A stretch of 64,000 nucleotides of DNA from Gymnopus androsaceus JB14 (lineage: Eukaryota; Basidiomycota; Agaricomycetes; Agaricales; Omphalotaceae). The stretch lies in the NCBI GenBank assembly GCA_009733575.1, contig ML769636.1, positions 12,723 to 76,722 of the forward strand, read 5' to 3'. The notes under the pieces are model-generated. The model saw only the letters and a list, made by a program, of their open reading frames with translations, was not told the origin of the DNA and did not search any database. Shown piece after piece: positions 20,926-32,188 of the stretch; positions within the stretch are counted from its first letter, which is position 1; each line of letters opens with the position of its first letter. The translations under genes were made by a program, and so were the position numbers.

Positions 20926-22590
20926 TCAGTGTCCATTGCTGGCCCTCCGCTCCGGAGTGCTTGCAGCACCTCGAAGTGTCGTCTCCCTATCCCTCCTATA
21001 AGTTTCTGCAGTATCGCTACGAGTCAACGTAAACGGAGTAACGCCTCCTGCCTCCGCCAATGAATCCATAGCTCGTCGCTGGGTGTGGAAGTCCGGTAGA
21101 GGCACAACATCCATGTCAGGGTAAAAGCGACTCAAACTAATGTGTAGTGTAACATTGACGAGACCTGTCATGTTGAACACCACGTCCGTGAAGACGGTCG
21201 CTTCGAATGAAACTGATTTTCCTGCGAACGATTGAAGTCGGGCAATGGTCACTGGGATAAGGATGATTGCGTAGCATATCTAGGAAGCAGTTCATCGGTA
21301 TTATTTTCGGTATTGAAGAGAAGAAACTTACAGGGAACCACACCATATTCTGGGCGAACTTCATCATAGCAGTATCTATAAGATCTCTGCCAACTGCTAA
21401 CCGCCAACTATCCCCGCTAGGAACAAACTGCAAATTCCACTTTCCTCCATCAGTATGTACGAGATTTCCTCGTACTCGGAGGATGATGGTAATATACAGA
21501 ATCATCGACAGAGCAGCGGAAAGGAATTCCTAGAAGCAAAGAATTACATCTTTACTGTCCTCTCAAGCCAACGAGAAATTCACGTACGAAGAAGTATTCA
21601 AGGAAAATCTGTTCATGTGGGTAGTTATCAGTTATCCAGCACCTAAACCACGAACTTGAGTATGCTTCAACTTTGAACAGCTATTGAGGGAGCTCACCAA
21701 GGCCCAGAAATCCCGAAATACGGACCCCGCTCGGGGGTATGAAGCGCTGTAGGCCCGATGATGACCACGAGAGCAACCGTGCCCCAACCGACGAGGATCG
21801 TTGTCCAGAACGCTGTCTTTGTCGTTGTGGAAGCGCAGGAACAGTAAATTGAATAGGTGCAAGGATAAAAGGAATGACCTATAGTTGTTCAGGTAACGAA
21901 TTGCATTGAGGGAGAACGGAAAAACGGAAGACTATAAGTATACTTATGTGGAGAATAGACGTCAAGGACCTTACCAAACAGCTGTACCGACGTTTCCAGC
22001 TTGCTTGATACCGCCTGCGGGAGAGTGAATGTTAACAAGATGGGAAGAATGCAATGTATGGGACGCCCAAGAATCACTGTCAGTGAGTCACTGGCAATGC
22101 AACCTTGATATACAATACAGTGATTGTGATCAGAGAAACTTGACATCAGAGCATACTCACCCTGTATACCACAAAACGTCCCTGCTACCACCTCGTCGCG
22201 AAGGGCCCATTTGAGAGACATCACGGTTCCCGTAGATTGCAGAACATTAGCCAGAAGCAAAGGAAAGCAGATATCCGAAGAGGTGAGTGCCTCGATAGGT
22301 GCTTGGTTTTGGGGTCTTGATCTATCGAAAAGCAGCTGAGGATTAGTACAATGGAAAAGCTGGGAGGACAAAAGATTTACGCACAAGTAAAAGATAGGAT
22401 ACCGCCATGAGGGACACCAGCCCTGCGACAGTAATGCACTTGAAGGATAGGAAACCCCTGTCAGTACAGATTTGAACAGTTTCCACCTTTCACGTACAAT
22501 TACACCGTCTCGGTCATGAGATACATACTGATACACCGTTTGAATCGATGTACTGGACGAATAGGCGGTCGAAGAATAAGTTAATGACAT
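20926..22590 (-). CDS. Seven-transmembrane receptor-like protein (Git3/cAMP-receptor-like)
   Basis: A multi-exon minus-strand gene. The ATG at 22590 is followed by segments typical of an agaricomycete GPCR family: FKCITVAGLVSLMAVSYLLL (TM1), ICFPLLLANVLQSTGTVMS (TM2), GGIKQAGNVGTAVW, HLFNLLFLR (TM3), TILVGWGTVALVVIIGPTAL (TM4), ILRVRGNLV, WCWITDNYPHEQIF, MMKFAQNMVWFPICYAIILIPVTIARLQSF (quoted in part) and a Ser/Thr/Arg-rich cytoplasmic tail ending RRASNGH. Introns have GTGAGT/GTAAGT donors. Around 21826-21836 one extra base appears to break the frame between LLFLR and FWTTILVG. Family members are thought to sense nutrients or cAMP-like ligands at the plasma membrane; the ligand here is unknown. 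Confidence 0.65.
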
Positions 22591-23389
22591 CCGGGCTTAG
22601 AAGAACTGAAAAGGAGTGGGGCCTTCGCCTGGAGGGATACCACCGCAAGAGGAAGAAGAAATGGAAAAGATGGATTCAGGGACAGCTTGCGACAGCTGCC
22701 AAGTCCTATATACTCTGCGAAGGATTTGATAGAGCTCGAAGATAAGACCTAATAAGGATGTATAGATCTTGTTTACTGATCAATCATCAAGAACAATATG
22801 ATGACGGTTGAGGGGGCTTGAGAGGATTGGGGTCGAGGCTGCGAACTCGCCACTCCACATAACACTTGTCGGTCGGTAACGGTATCTTTCAACGGGACTC
22901 CATGGCTATGAACATTCAAGAAGGATGATGAAAAGTTTGAATGCCTTCAGGAACCTGATTACAACAGCGTATCTTTGTATCTCAGCTTGGATACTCGTCG
23001 CTGAATTAGGAACGAGTCGGGAAGACAACTGCACTGCTAATAGGACCTAGAGGCTAGGAATAACAAGAGATCTTTAGATTTAGATACATGGACAAACCTA
23101 GCACGCAGACATCCAGACCTCCCAAACTGTACTGCAACCTTAGCGATGGGAAGTTGTCGATGATCCATGAAGTTATCATGAAGCGCTCAGCTCTAGGCGC
23201 CTAATTGAATACTCCGTCGGGACACGGAGGTCAGCTGCTTCTTCATTTTACCTCAGCCTACCTGTAATAATGTCAACAAATTGAACAGTGCGATCTTTAC
23301 AGCTGAACTGTGAGGTTCAGCCAAATGATTCGTAATCCCCCGCCACATTACCCTCGCTGCAAGACAATTTCAGTCTCGAAACGCGTCAA
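22591..23389. other. Intergenic, no gene seen
   Basis: Upstream of the receptor gene (minus) and of the acyl-CoA synthetase relic (plus), so probably holds two divergent promoters. No open frame with coding character, repeat or RNA gene was recognised. Confidence 0.4.
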
Positions 23390-25905
23390 GATTGTCGGTT
23401 GTTGCAAGGACCCTCATATCCACCTCTCGAAAACAAAACTCTTCCCGATTTTTTTGCGCAGGACATCCTTCAGAAATACAGTACCAGAGCTGCATTAATA
23501 TGTCCCTCTGAGAAACCTAGAGCCCACGGAGGTCCACCCTCAAAAAATCAGACAAGTCACGCACTTGCATGGGACTTTGAAGAATTTAACAGAGCGATAG
23601 ATGCCGTAGGCGAGAGGGTTAGTTCTTTTGGGCGTTCAGAAAGGTAAAGATGATGGAATTGGTGCTATGAGTTGGGGTTATTGATAGAAATGGTCTTATA
23701 AGGAGATAGAATCGGTGTTATAATGGGGAATAACAGGCGAGTTCTCTCTTCCTAGCCCACGTGCACCTAATTCAATACCTTGCTAGCGCGTACGCAACTC
23801 TTCAATGGGCTGCTGCACGCATCGGTGCCATCCTTGCAACAATAAACCCCGCATACGCTATAGATGAGCTGGCTTCAACCCTCCGACTGGTCGGCGTCAA
23901 GCATCTTGTCATTGTGCCCGCTCTACGTAGCTCCAAATACTTTAATCACTTGCTCACCGAGCGATTTCCTGCCCTAGCAAACTCCCGTCCTGGCGATATT
24001 CAAGAACCGGAGTTGCCCGACCTGCGCAACTTGATTGTAGTAAACAACTCCGACGAATACGAATTGGTCAAACCTGCGATTGATTGGCGCGAGGTCATTT
24101 TATGGCGCGAGGACACGCGGGAAGCGAAAAACTGTCAAGGATATAGCGCAGGGATTGGACAAGGACGATGTCATCAACTTGCAGTTCACTAGGTTCGAAT
24201 TTTTCGACTTGATTAGTACTCTCAGCTAACTGTTTCTGCAGTGGTACCACTGGCATGCCTAAAGCTGTATCGGTATGTTTTTTATGTACGCGCTGTACGC
24301 GTCGAAATACCTTCTCATAAACACAGCTAACACACCACAATCTACTCAACAATGGTATTTCCATCGGGCGGTGTATGAACATAAGCGAGAAGGATATCCT
24401 ATGTGCGTCTATTCGATGTATATTCTACTTTGTGCTCACTCCTGGATTAAGGCAATGTTCCTCCATTATTTCACTGCTTTGATAAGTCCTGTTGAACTTT
24501 CATCTCCGCCACGCACTTACCTTTTGCTCCTACACGTCTAGTCCTCGGAAACCTTGCCATTTGGAGTCATGGCGCTTGCATCGTCTATCCATCCGACTCG
24601 TTCAATCCTGCGGCGATCGTGAACGCCCTCGTTAAAGAAAAATGTACCGCTTTGCATGGTGTACCGACCCATTTCTTAGGAGTTCTTGCGGAGGTGGAGA
24701 GGAGAAAGAGTCGGGGCGAGGAGGTCGATTTGAGTAACCTTCGGTTCGTGTACCTACTTATGCAATCCCCTTACATCACACTTATCCTTTTATTCCTTCT
24801 AGAACCGGAATAGCTGCTGGCACTAGCGTTCCCATAGAGCTGATGCGTAGGCTCATATCTGAAATGAATCTACGTGACTTGACGAATGCATACGGAATGA
24901 GTAAGGGGCCGTTCTACCAATGTCCCGACCATAATCTTCACTGTTTTTTTTTTGCCTCCAGCCGAAACCAGTCCAGTTTCCTTCCAAACAACGATCACGG
25001 ACCCCATCGTGAAGCGCGTGGAGACCGTAGGCAAAGTTCTTCCGCATGTAAAAGCCAAGATCTACCGACACGCAAGGTAACATTGTTCCTGTCGGTACAC
25101 CGGGTCAGGTTTGCGTTGCAGGATATTTAGTGCAGAAAGGGTACGTTTAAGGTTATATCGCGTTCTCATGTATACTGACGGTCTGCCTATAGGTACTGGA
25201 ATGACGAGGAACATACGCGTCAAGTTGCTACATAAAGACCCAGGAAGACGACTCTGATACGGTTTGGATGCATACATGGGGATGAGGGTATTTTGGACGA
25301 GGAAGGGTACTTGAAGAGTAAATTTCTCCGTTCCATTCTCGTCTTGAAGCTGATTCATGGTTTCAATCCCAGTCGTTGGGAGGATTAAGGATATCGTAAT
25401 TCCGGGGAGGAGAGGTATGTGCTTTTCTTTTGGCCAGTTTATTGAGCATCGGCTCGATTATTATCGTTTTCCTCTAGAACCTCTTCCCAGTAGCAGATCG
25501 AAGATGCTCTACTTACCAATCATAGCTATCCGCGAAGCGGCTATCGTTGCAGTCCCCGACGGGGAATACGGGGAAGTGGTGGGAGCGTGGATCGTCCGAA
25601 GCACTGGTGCGGGGTCCGGGCGGATATCGAGGGACGATGTCCGTAAGATGGTTCGGGAGAAGATGAATCCTCAGGTATGTTTTATCGAGTTTAATTGTTT
25701 AATTGTTCTGATATCTTATTTTTTTCAATGGTAGACCGCGCCGGCGTGGGTATGGTTCGTAGGTGAAGACGGAACACCAGATGAGCTTCCAAAGACAGCG
25801 AGTGGGAAGGTGATGAAGCATGTCTTGAGGAAGTGGAGTAAAGAACTTGCCGAGCGGGGCGTTGGGAAAGTGAGAAGCCTGAGTCTTTGTACACCTCGTT
25901 CTTAA
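23390..25905 (+). pseudogene. Acyl-CoA synthetase / AMP-binding enzyme, decayed
   Basis: Exons encode recognisable parts of a medium-chain acyl-CoA synthetase: LQGPSYPPLENKTLPDFFAQ, GDRIGVIMGNN, AYATLQWAAARIGAILATIN, FTSGTTGMPKAVSLTHHNLL (the AMP-binding P-loop), [34 protein letters not shown] (adenylate motif), VWMHT-GDEG and LPKTASGKVMKHVLRKW (C-terminal Lys motif). Frame is lost at least at 23610 (extra G), 24127-24131 (A run), about 25061, 25235-25290 and 25490-25530. Introns remain recognisable, including one with a GC donor and one with AT-AC ends (24482-24535). An intact version would activate fatty acids with ATP and CoA, often in peroxisomes. It is most likely a pseudogene; multiple independent lesions make sequencing error alone unlikely. 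Confidence 0.8.
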
Positions 25906-26372
25906 CTACCCAAACATACCGCCACATCTTACCATTAAATTTAGAAAATGTTCTCTCACCAATAAAATCACGACGATCTTGTCGTCCAGTATCCATTCAA
26001 GCTTTTGGAAGCCTTCTCACGTTTTGAGCCGATCTCTCACAAAAGGCTTTAGATTAGGCTTTCGATAGCTTTCCTCGCCACTGACCAACGTCTTTAACCA
26101 ACGATGTGGTATATCAGTAGGCGACCTTCTGCATGCATAGACATATGTTTGCAGTGGGTGTACGCTCTTTGGTAGCCTCTCATCGTCTCCTATGCATCCA
26201 GTAGGTCAAATAATTATCCCCCACGACCTCGACGTGATGTGCAGCGTTTAAATTTTAATACCAACATTTTCTTGGCCATGTTCTCATATAACATATTCTT
26301 TCCCTAAACGGGCTTGTGGACTCTCATACTTGGATTCATATTATATCATGGAATTTCACAACGTGTTTGCTG
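25906..26372. other. Intergenic, no gene seen
   Basis: Separates the acyl-CoA synthetase relic and the DUF6534-type gene. Nothing recognised apart from the promoter at its right end. Confidence 0.4.
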
Positions 26373-26386
26373 TATATATATAAAAA
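26373..26386 (+). promoter_or_regulatory. TATA box of the DUF6534-type gene
   Basis: TATATATATAAAAA about 90 bases upstream of the ATG at 26476. Confidence 0.55.
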
Positions 26387-26475
26387 CCTGGCGTTGGCAC
26401 AGGAAGGCGGTTTTCTCTTTCCCCCCTCCCTATCCAGATCCCCAAGGCAAGGAAGGAACAAATTCCATTGTGGTC

Positions 26476-28760
26476 ATGGTTCGTGTTTTCGCCATGGAGT
26501 ATGTACATCGAACTAGGGAGGACGAGATCGCGCTTGGAATGACCTTACTGGGCTTGCTTTTCTCATCCATGTAAGTATGTTTCAGCCTGTCTCAAAAGTC
26601 AAACATAGGAACGAACGTCTTACTTCTATTTCTGTAGATTATACGGCGTAGCACTTTCGCAGGTATACACCTACTACAAGCGGTTTCCGCGGGATTCATA
26701 TAGTGTGAAGATACTTGTGCGTATTGTTGCGTTATCTTGGACGGTAACTTACTTGCGACATACTTCTGGTAGGTTGTGGCAACTTTGTGAGGCTTCTGAT
26801 AAGCTCATCTACACATTTGGCTAATTCCGCTCGACAGGATCCTTGATACGACTTCCGTTGTTTTCGAATGTCTTGCGTGCTGGTACCTGGCTACATTTTC
26901 TGGTCGAACGCTTCCTCTCATAATTTACAAAGGTACTATTTGGTGACAACAGGTCCCATGTCTTGGGCAGTATGGTGTGTACACTGTTCATCAGTTATAG
27001 AAGAAGTAGTCTGATAGATATTGAGTGTAGGAGCCTCAATGTGTGTGCATTTCCCTCATGTTACATTGGGAAACTCATTCTTCTAATTTACTTCACAGGC
27101 TGAACTCGCTGTTTCGGTGCGTGAAGCCTAAGTGCTTTCTGGAGAACGATGATTCTGACAGAATAATTCTAGATGCTCATATCCGGCATTGCCGAAGCGT
27201 ACGTGTGCACAATTCCAGAGCGTAGTAAAGGGAATGTACTCAACTTTTTCCCCTTCAGTTTCATGATCTATCGAGTTTGGATGTGTAAGCTATGGCGATT
27301 TTGTATCAGTTGGTGATCTGGTTCTGACTAGGCCTTTACGACTACTACTACTACTAGTGAGCAGCCGAAAGAACATACTTACCTGTATATTGGTGAGGCT
27401 ATGTCTTCTTTGCGTCTGCTCATTCTTATGTATTTATCTGATGCTTATAGCTCTTGTTTGCGTTGTTACATTTCAGTTGGTTGTTCTACTGATGGTTCAT
27501 TCTGCAAAACGCCTGACGATACATCTCCCTTTGTAGCGAGTGGCGAAGGTATGCATCTTCTGACGAGTGTCTAACTCACTTCCCTCTCTAACTTTACACT
27601 AGTATCTGCCGCTCAGTTCTTGGAGTTGAAACGTTTTGCGGAATTTGGGAGTGTAGAAGCAAGCCTACTTCAACTACTCTCAATGCGCAAGTTATTAAAC
27701 GTCTTTTTTTGTTGTGTTGTTTACAGATAGCAAGCATCCTTCGATTAAGCAGTGCTTGTGTATGTGATACAGGGATCGCTGTGTCGCTGTGCTACTTTCT
27801 ACAGCAGAAGCGCACTGGATACAAGAGGTCAGTCAGCCCGATGAGCAAGCCTTCGCCCAATTAAATTTTTTTTCTAGGACTGACGAGATTATTGATCATT
27901 TAATCATCTTCTCCATTAACTCGGGCTTAATTACAAGGTAATCTTTTCCTCCACCTTGTTGTTCCTGCCTTCTGAAAGATTTTGAAACAGTGTAGCATCC
28001 ATTGCCTGTCTAGTCACGGTAAGCAACCGAAGCATCTCCAAGTTGAGCATGACAGTTCATAGCGCATATACCCAGTATATCACTATACCCAAGACCTGGG
28101 TCTACTTCACTCTTTGTTTCTTGATCACTCGATGTGAGCATTGACAATCTTGGCAGTGAACAGACTTGACTTACATGATTCGATAGTATACAGCAACACT
28201 TTCCTTTGCGCGTAAGTTTGAAGTTGTTGCTCTAAGCAGACAAAAACATGCTCATCGTGATTTTTTCAGCTTGAACTCTCGCCAGATTCTACAAAATGGT
28301 GAGAATGACATGGATACGCCGGTGCTTCCTCGTTTCAGTAGTATTAGTCGAGGTTTGGGTAGGAGAACATCTGAAAAAGTACGTGAAATCTAAATATCGC
28401 TCTCAGCTCGTCTTGACGGAGTGTAGATCACCAATCTATCTCGACCCACCCAAATCGACATCTCCGTGTCGAAAGAAACAGTCACTACCAGCGAGATCAT
28501 GGTACATAGCTCTTCCAGGGTAAATTTGATCTTCGTACTGGCCGTCAATCTCACCTCGATTTGCTTATGATTCTGAATAGACATCTACAAGAACCTTCAG
28601 TGTCGATAATAGTGTCAAAACCCGCTTCACCTCGATTAGTGGCTCTAGTCCCACTGGTAACTCTGTAGAAAGCTCGGAAAGCCTCTCCAGTTTCCCTGTA
28701 AATCACCGTGATACTGATAGTAGTATCAGAGAAGTTCCCCGCGTTATGACTCGAGGATAA
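26476..28760 (+). CDS. Multi-pass membrane protein, DUF6534-type
   Basis: A gene of many small exons starting MVRVFAMEYVHRTREDE. Pieces match the agaricomycete seven-helix DUF6534 family: LYGVALSQVYTYYKRFPRDS after the first helix, a middle helical region, IAVSLCYFLQQKRTGYKRTD, EIIDHLIIFSINSGLITS, a helix ending in TWVYFTLCFLIT, and VYSNTFLCALNSRQIL, the usual last-helix motif. The cytoplasmic tail is Ser/Thr-rich (TSTRTFSVDNSVKTRF...) and ends at the TAA at 28760. These proteins are abundant, often clustered, plasma-membrane-like proteins of unknown function. Exon borders in the 26650-27550 stretch are uncertain and I cannot exclude a disruption there. Confidence 0.65.
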
Positions 28761-29011
28761 ACAACCCATCCTCAGAAGTTATTTATTGTCCTTATGATAC
28801 ATTTGTATGTACTATTGACGGTACGATCTATATACTCGTAATGACCACATCTATCTACATGAACATAGACTCGAGTCTTAACATCACTAGCAGTGCACTA
28901 ACTTGCTATGCCCCCGTGAAAGTTTTTCCGCATATCGTGGGTTGATGGGGGTTGGCAAGAATCTTTTTTCCGACTACATAAATCTACCCAACAGGCTTTA
29001 TTCTTCACGCA

Positions 29012-30405
29012 ATGACTCTGAGCGCTGACAATTCTCCAACTAATATCTGTATCGTCGGTGCTAGCGGGGTACTTATTTTGTTTCTAATTATCTCTAGATA
29101 GCTTGGACACTTACCATAGTTAGCTCATAGGCGTTCGGCACACCTTGTATTGTTTATCGAGCCCTCTCGTCAATCTGACTTGCATCGTCGATCCCGCTCC
29201 CGCTGGGGCTGAGCTTGCTGCCAAACACAAACTGACATACTTTAGTGACGTCGACGAGATGCTCGTAGCCCAAGGTGCAGGGAATGTTCTCGTTGAGGGT
29301 GTCATCCTCGCTACCCCTAATGCGACCCATGTACCTCTTGGTATCAAGGTAGTTAAAGCAGGTATACACGCTCTAGTCGAGAAAGTGAGTGCAACACTTG
29401 AGCATTTCGGGTGATGAACGAAACTTTTTTATGAAAGCCAATGTCCGTCACTATCGAGAGCGGTCGATCCCTTATCGCCGAAGCTAAAAAGCCAGGATGC
29501 GGGAAAATCCTTGTTGGTCATCATCGTCGATTTAATACGTATGCTTTTGAGGCGAAGAAGATGATTGACGAAGGGAAATTAGGGCGCGGTAAGGGGATAT
29601 TCATTCAACGAATTTAGCATTTTTCCTAGCCTTCATAGTGCTCGCAATTCAAGGAACTTGGACGCTCCTCAAACCTCCTTCCTACTTTCTCCCCACCAAC
29701 ATCCTGGCGAAGGGAGCTTGCAAGTGGAGGTACGATTCTCATCAACCTCGAACACGAGCTTGATCTTCTTCGTTATTTTATGGGGTGATGCTGTCAAGGT
29801 CTTTTGTCAGACAGGAATATCAACGAGAGGCTTCGAGGTTGAGGAAACCGGTGCCGTGGTGCTGAGTTTCAAGAATGGAGCGGTGGGGACGTTCATCTTC
29901 AGTGATGCAGTCGCATCTCCTTGTAGCTGGGAAGGAGCAAGTGCGTATATTCTGTAACGGTCATGCAAGCGCACTCACGCGCTTCATGCTTAGCTGGTGA
30001 GAATCCGAATATCCCGTTCACGGTAAGTCGGTCAAAGTTTCTGCATGGACTCAAGAGGACTTTAAATATATAATAAAAGGGTGGAACGGTATACACGTTC
30101 TTTGGCACTCGCGGAACCACCTCTATCCCTGACCTCAAACTCTATCACTACGATAAACTGGATGGATGTTGGACTGATTCTATGACTGTTCAATCGCCGC
30201 CGCCCATCGCTTCCACCGGAGCGGAGAACCCCTCCTCCGTCAGCTAGAGCACTTTGCTCTCATGTGTAAAACCAAAGATTTAGAGGCGGAGGAAGCAAGT
30301 ACAATAGGGTGCAGTGGTCTGGAAGGTTTGAAGAACATTATCTTGCTTGGAAACCATCAGAGAGAGTATGATAAAGGTGTACCACTGGACGTGCCAGAAG
30401 CATAG
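29012..30405 (+). pseudogene. GFO/IDH/MocA-type NAD(P)-dependent oxidoreductase, frameshifted
   Basis: The start MTLSADNSPTNICIVGASG gives the N-terminal nucleotide-binding strand. It is followed by AELAAKHKLTYFSDVDEML, VILATPNATHVPLGIKVVKA, HALVEKPMSVTIESG (the EKP motif of this family), KILVGHHRRFNTYAFEAKK, GTWTLLKPPSYFLP, LASGGTILINLEHELDLLR and GGTVYTFFGTRGTTSIPDL. Frame shifts are needed at about 29692, 29784 (extra G) and 30228 (missing C) to join these, so it probably no longer makes a full enzyme. Members of the family oxidise or reduce sugars and inositols; the substrate here is unknown. It ends at about 30405, close to the tRNA gene on the other strand. Confidence 0.75.
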
Positions 30406-30489
30406 CATAATACAGATGTTGCTCGTCAAGTGACTCACAGTAGTATATAAAGAATACAGCTCGTTACAACGTGCAAAAAGCGAATATGG

Positions 30490-30495
30490 AAAAAA
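30490..30495 (-). terminator. RNA polymerase III terminator
   Basis: A run of six T on the minus strand, four bases beyond the 3' end of the tRNA-Pro gene. Confidence 0.7.
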
Positions 30496-30498
30496 GTG

Positions 30499-30590
30499 GG
30501 CCTGACCGGGAATTGAACCCGGGACCTCGTCGAATAGAAAGCACCTTCTGGATACCCTAACAACGAATCATACTCCTAGACCATCAGGCC
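30499..30590 (-). tRNA. tRNA-Pro (AGG) with a ~21-nt intron
   Basis: On the minus strand the acceptor stem GGCCTGA pairs with TCAGGCC at the 3' end. The T arm reads CCGGGTTCAATTCCCGG. The anticodon stem CGTTG/CGACG encloses loop TTAGGG...T, with anticodon AGG at the usual position. A 21-nt intron follows the base 3' of the anticodon, the canonical site for nuclear tRNA introns. The internal promoter boxes A and B are in the D and T arms. Confidence 0.9.
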
Positions 30591-30722
30591 GCAAAAATTC
30601 AATCCACAGTCTGTGTTACATTAGTGTTGATGGTGGTAAGATAAATCGAAACGGGAACAAGAACAAGATCTATCTGATCATTCTTTCGTCCCCCTTAACC
30701 CCACCTCAAGCCCCACCTCGAA

Positions 30723-31813
30723 ATGAACTCTGTCGTACTAATAACTGGATGCTCTACTGGAGGAATTGGTGCGGCACTGTAAGAATGAATTTCCTTGCGT
30801 AAACAACTTGCTTATATTCTTACTCCAGATGTGAAGAGTTTGCTGCTAAAGGTTGCAAAGTTTATGCTACCGCTCGTAATCCCGCCAAGATGGAAGGCTT
30901 TAGCCACCCTATGATTGAGAAACTTCCTCTAGACGTGACGAGTGACGAGGATGTTAAGCGAGTCGTTGAGCAGATAGCTGGGAAAGAAGGCAGGATAGGC
31001 ACGCAACGAATTCCCATTCTTCCCCGTTACTTGTGTTTACTTCTACTTGCGCTCATTTTAGATATTCTCGTTAATAATGCAGGGTCGGGCGCCGCAGGTT
31101 CGGTCTCTTCTGTTCATACTTAGGCTGCGATAAACTTTAATTCGAAAAGGTGCACTCTTGGATCAAAGCATGGAAACAGTACAGCAAGTGTTTAACATAA
31201 ACACGTTCGCCATCCTCCGAGTTTGTAGGGCTGTTTTGCCTGTGATGGCCAAGCGCAAGAAAGGCCTCTTTGTCAATGTAGGATCCATCGTGGGTGATAC
31301 GTGCGTACGGTCAATAGTTTGTCTTCGGTATCAATATTTGAGCTTCAATAGGCCCGTCCCGTGGAACGGTCTATACTCAGCGACGAAGGCTGCAACGCAT
31401 ATGATTAGCGAGGTGCTTAGCATGGAATGTCGACCTTTCAACATCCAGGTTATGAACGTAGTTCCAGGCAGCGTTAGGTCAGATGAGCCAGAACTTTCTG
31501 AAATCATTCGCTCATGGACTATTCTACTAGGTCAAGCATCGCGCAAAACATGTCCACAAGCTTCAATCTACCCGCGGACTCGCTTTACTCGCAGTTCTTA
31601 CCGAACATCATGAAACGAATCAATGCTTCTCAGACCGAGAATAGTATGCCGACTGCGGCCTTTGCCAAGGCTGTGGTCTCAAAATCCTTGAGAAAGAGGC
31701 CTCCTCTACGCTTCTCTGCGGGAGGAAATTCAACTATTTTCGCTATTTTCAGGTGGCTCCCGAGGGTTTTAGTGCTAGGATACCTGTGGAGGATGTATTC
31801 AAAAAAGATGTAA
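30723..31813 (+). CDS. Short-chain dehydrogenase, AYR1-like (1-acyl-DHAP reductase type)
   Basis: Start MNSVVLITGCSTGGIGAAL carries the TGxxxGIG nucleotide-binding motif of classical SDRs. VYATARNPAKMEG, DILVNNAGSGAAG (NNAG) and LYSATKAATHMISEVLSM (catalytic Tyr and Lys) follow, then VVPGSVRSS and a hydrophobic C-terminal tail with FRWLPRVLVLGYLWRMY. This combination resembles fungal AYR1, an NADPH-dependent acyl-dihydroxyacetone-phosphate reductase on ER and lipid droplets; other lipid substrates are possible. Exons join in frame. The intron after GKEGRI (30999-31061) has a GC donor, because no GT fits, and it splices exactly into DILVNNAG. The gene looks intact and ends with TAA at 31811-31813. 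Confidence 0.8.
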
Positions 31814-32188
31814 CGAACCTGCATAAGTGTGTGCACATGAGTTATCATCTGGCTTCTTGTGTTTTTCAGTGCTGATATTGATATCTACTACTAGCTACTA
31901 CTACTCTGTGTACATAATTTTTCATCTAGGATATCCGTGGAATTTATAAACCCTTTGTTATATGTGACCTCCCAGTAATATTGTTCCAGCTTTGACGTTC
32001 AGTATCTGAAAGCCGTATAATGATATACAACCTTGTTTTGTCACTTATCTGCCACATCCGAGCTCGACGATCTTGTAAATACTTGGAACACCAAATGGCG
32101 AAGGAATGATAGTCTAAGTGAGTCGGAGCGCTTGGTGACTCATGTGTCACGTCTCTCACGTGCAAGCGCGGTCCTTTCAACGACCACC
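31814..32188. other. Intergenic, upstream of MutY
   Basis: Holds a TGACTCA box at 32136-32142 (AP-1/Gcn4-type consensus) about 50 bases before the MutY ATG, followed by a CACGTG-like tcacgtg. No gene seen. Confidence 0.4.

Noticed and set aside
22548..22745. Lys/Arg-rich plus-strand open frame
   Set aside because: Overlaps the start of the receptor gene on the other strand; no splice or family support.
32136..32142. Gcn4/AP-1-like TGACTCA before MutY as evidence of stress regulation
   Set aside because: A single 7-base site in a promoter is not sufficient evidence, so it is noted only as sequence content.
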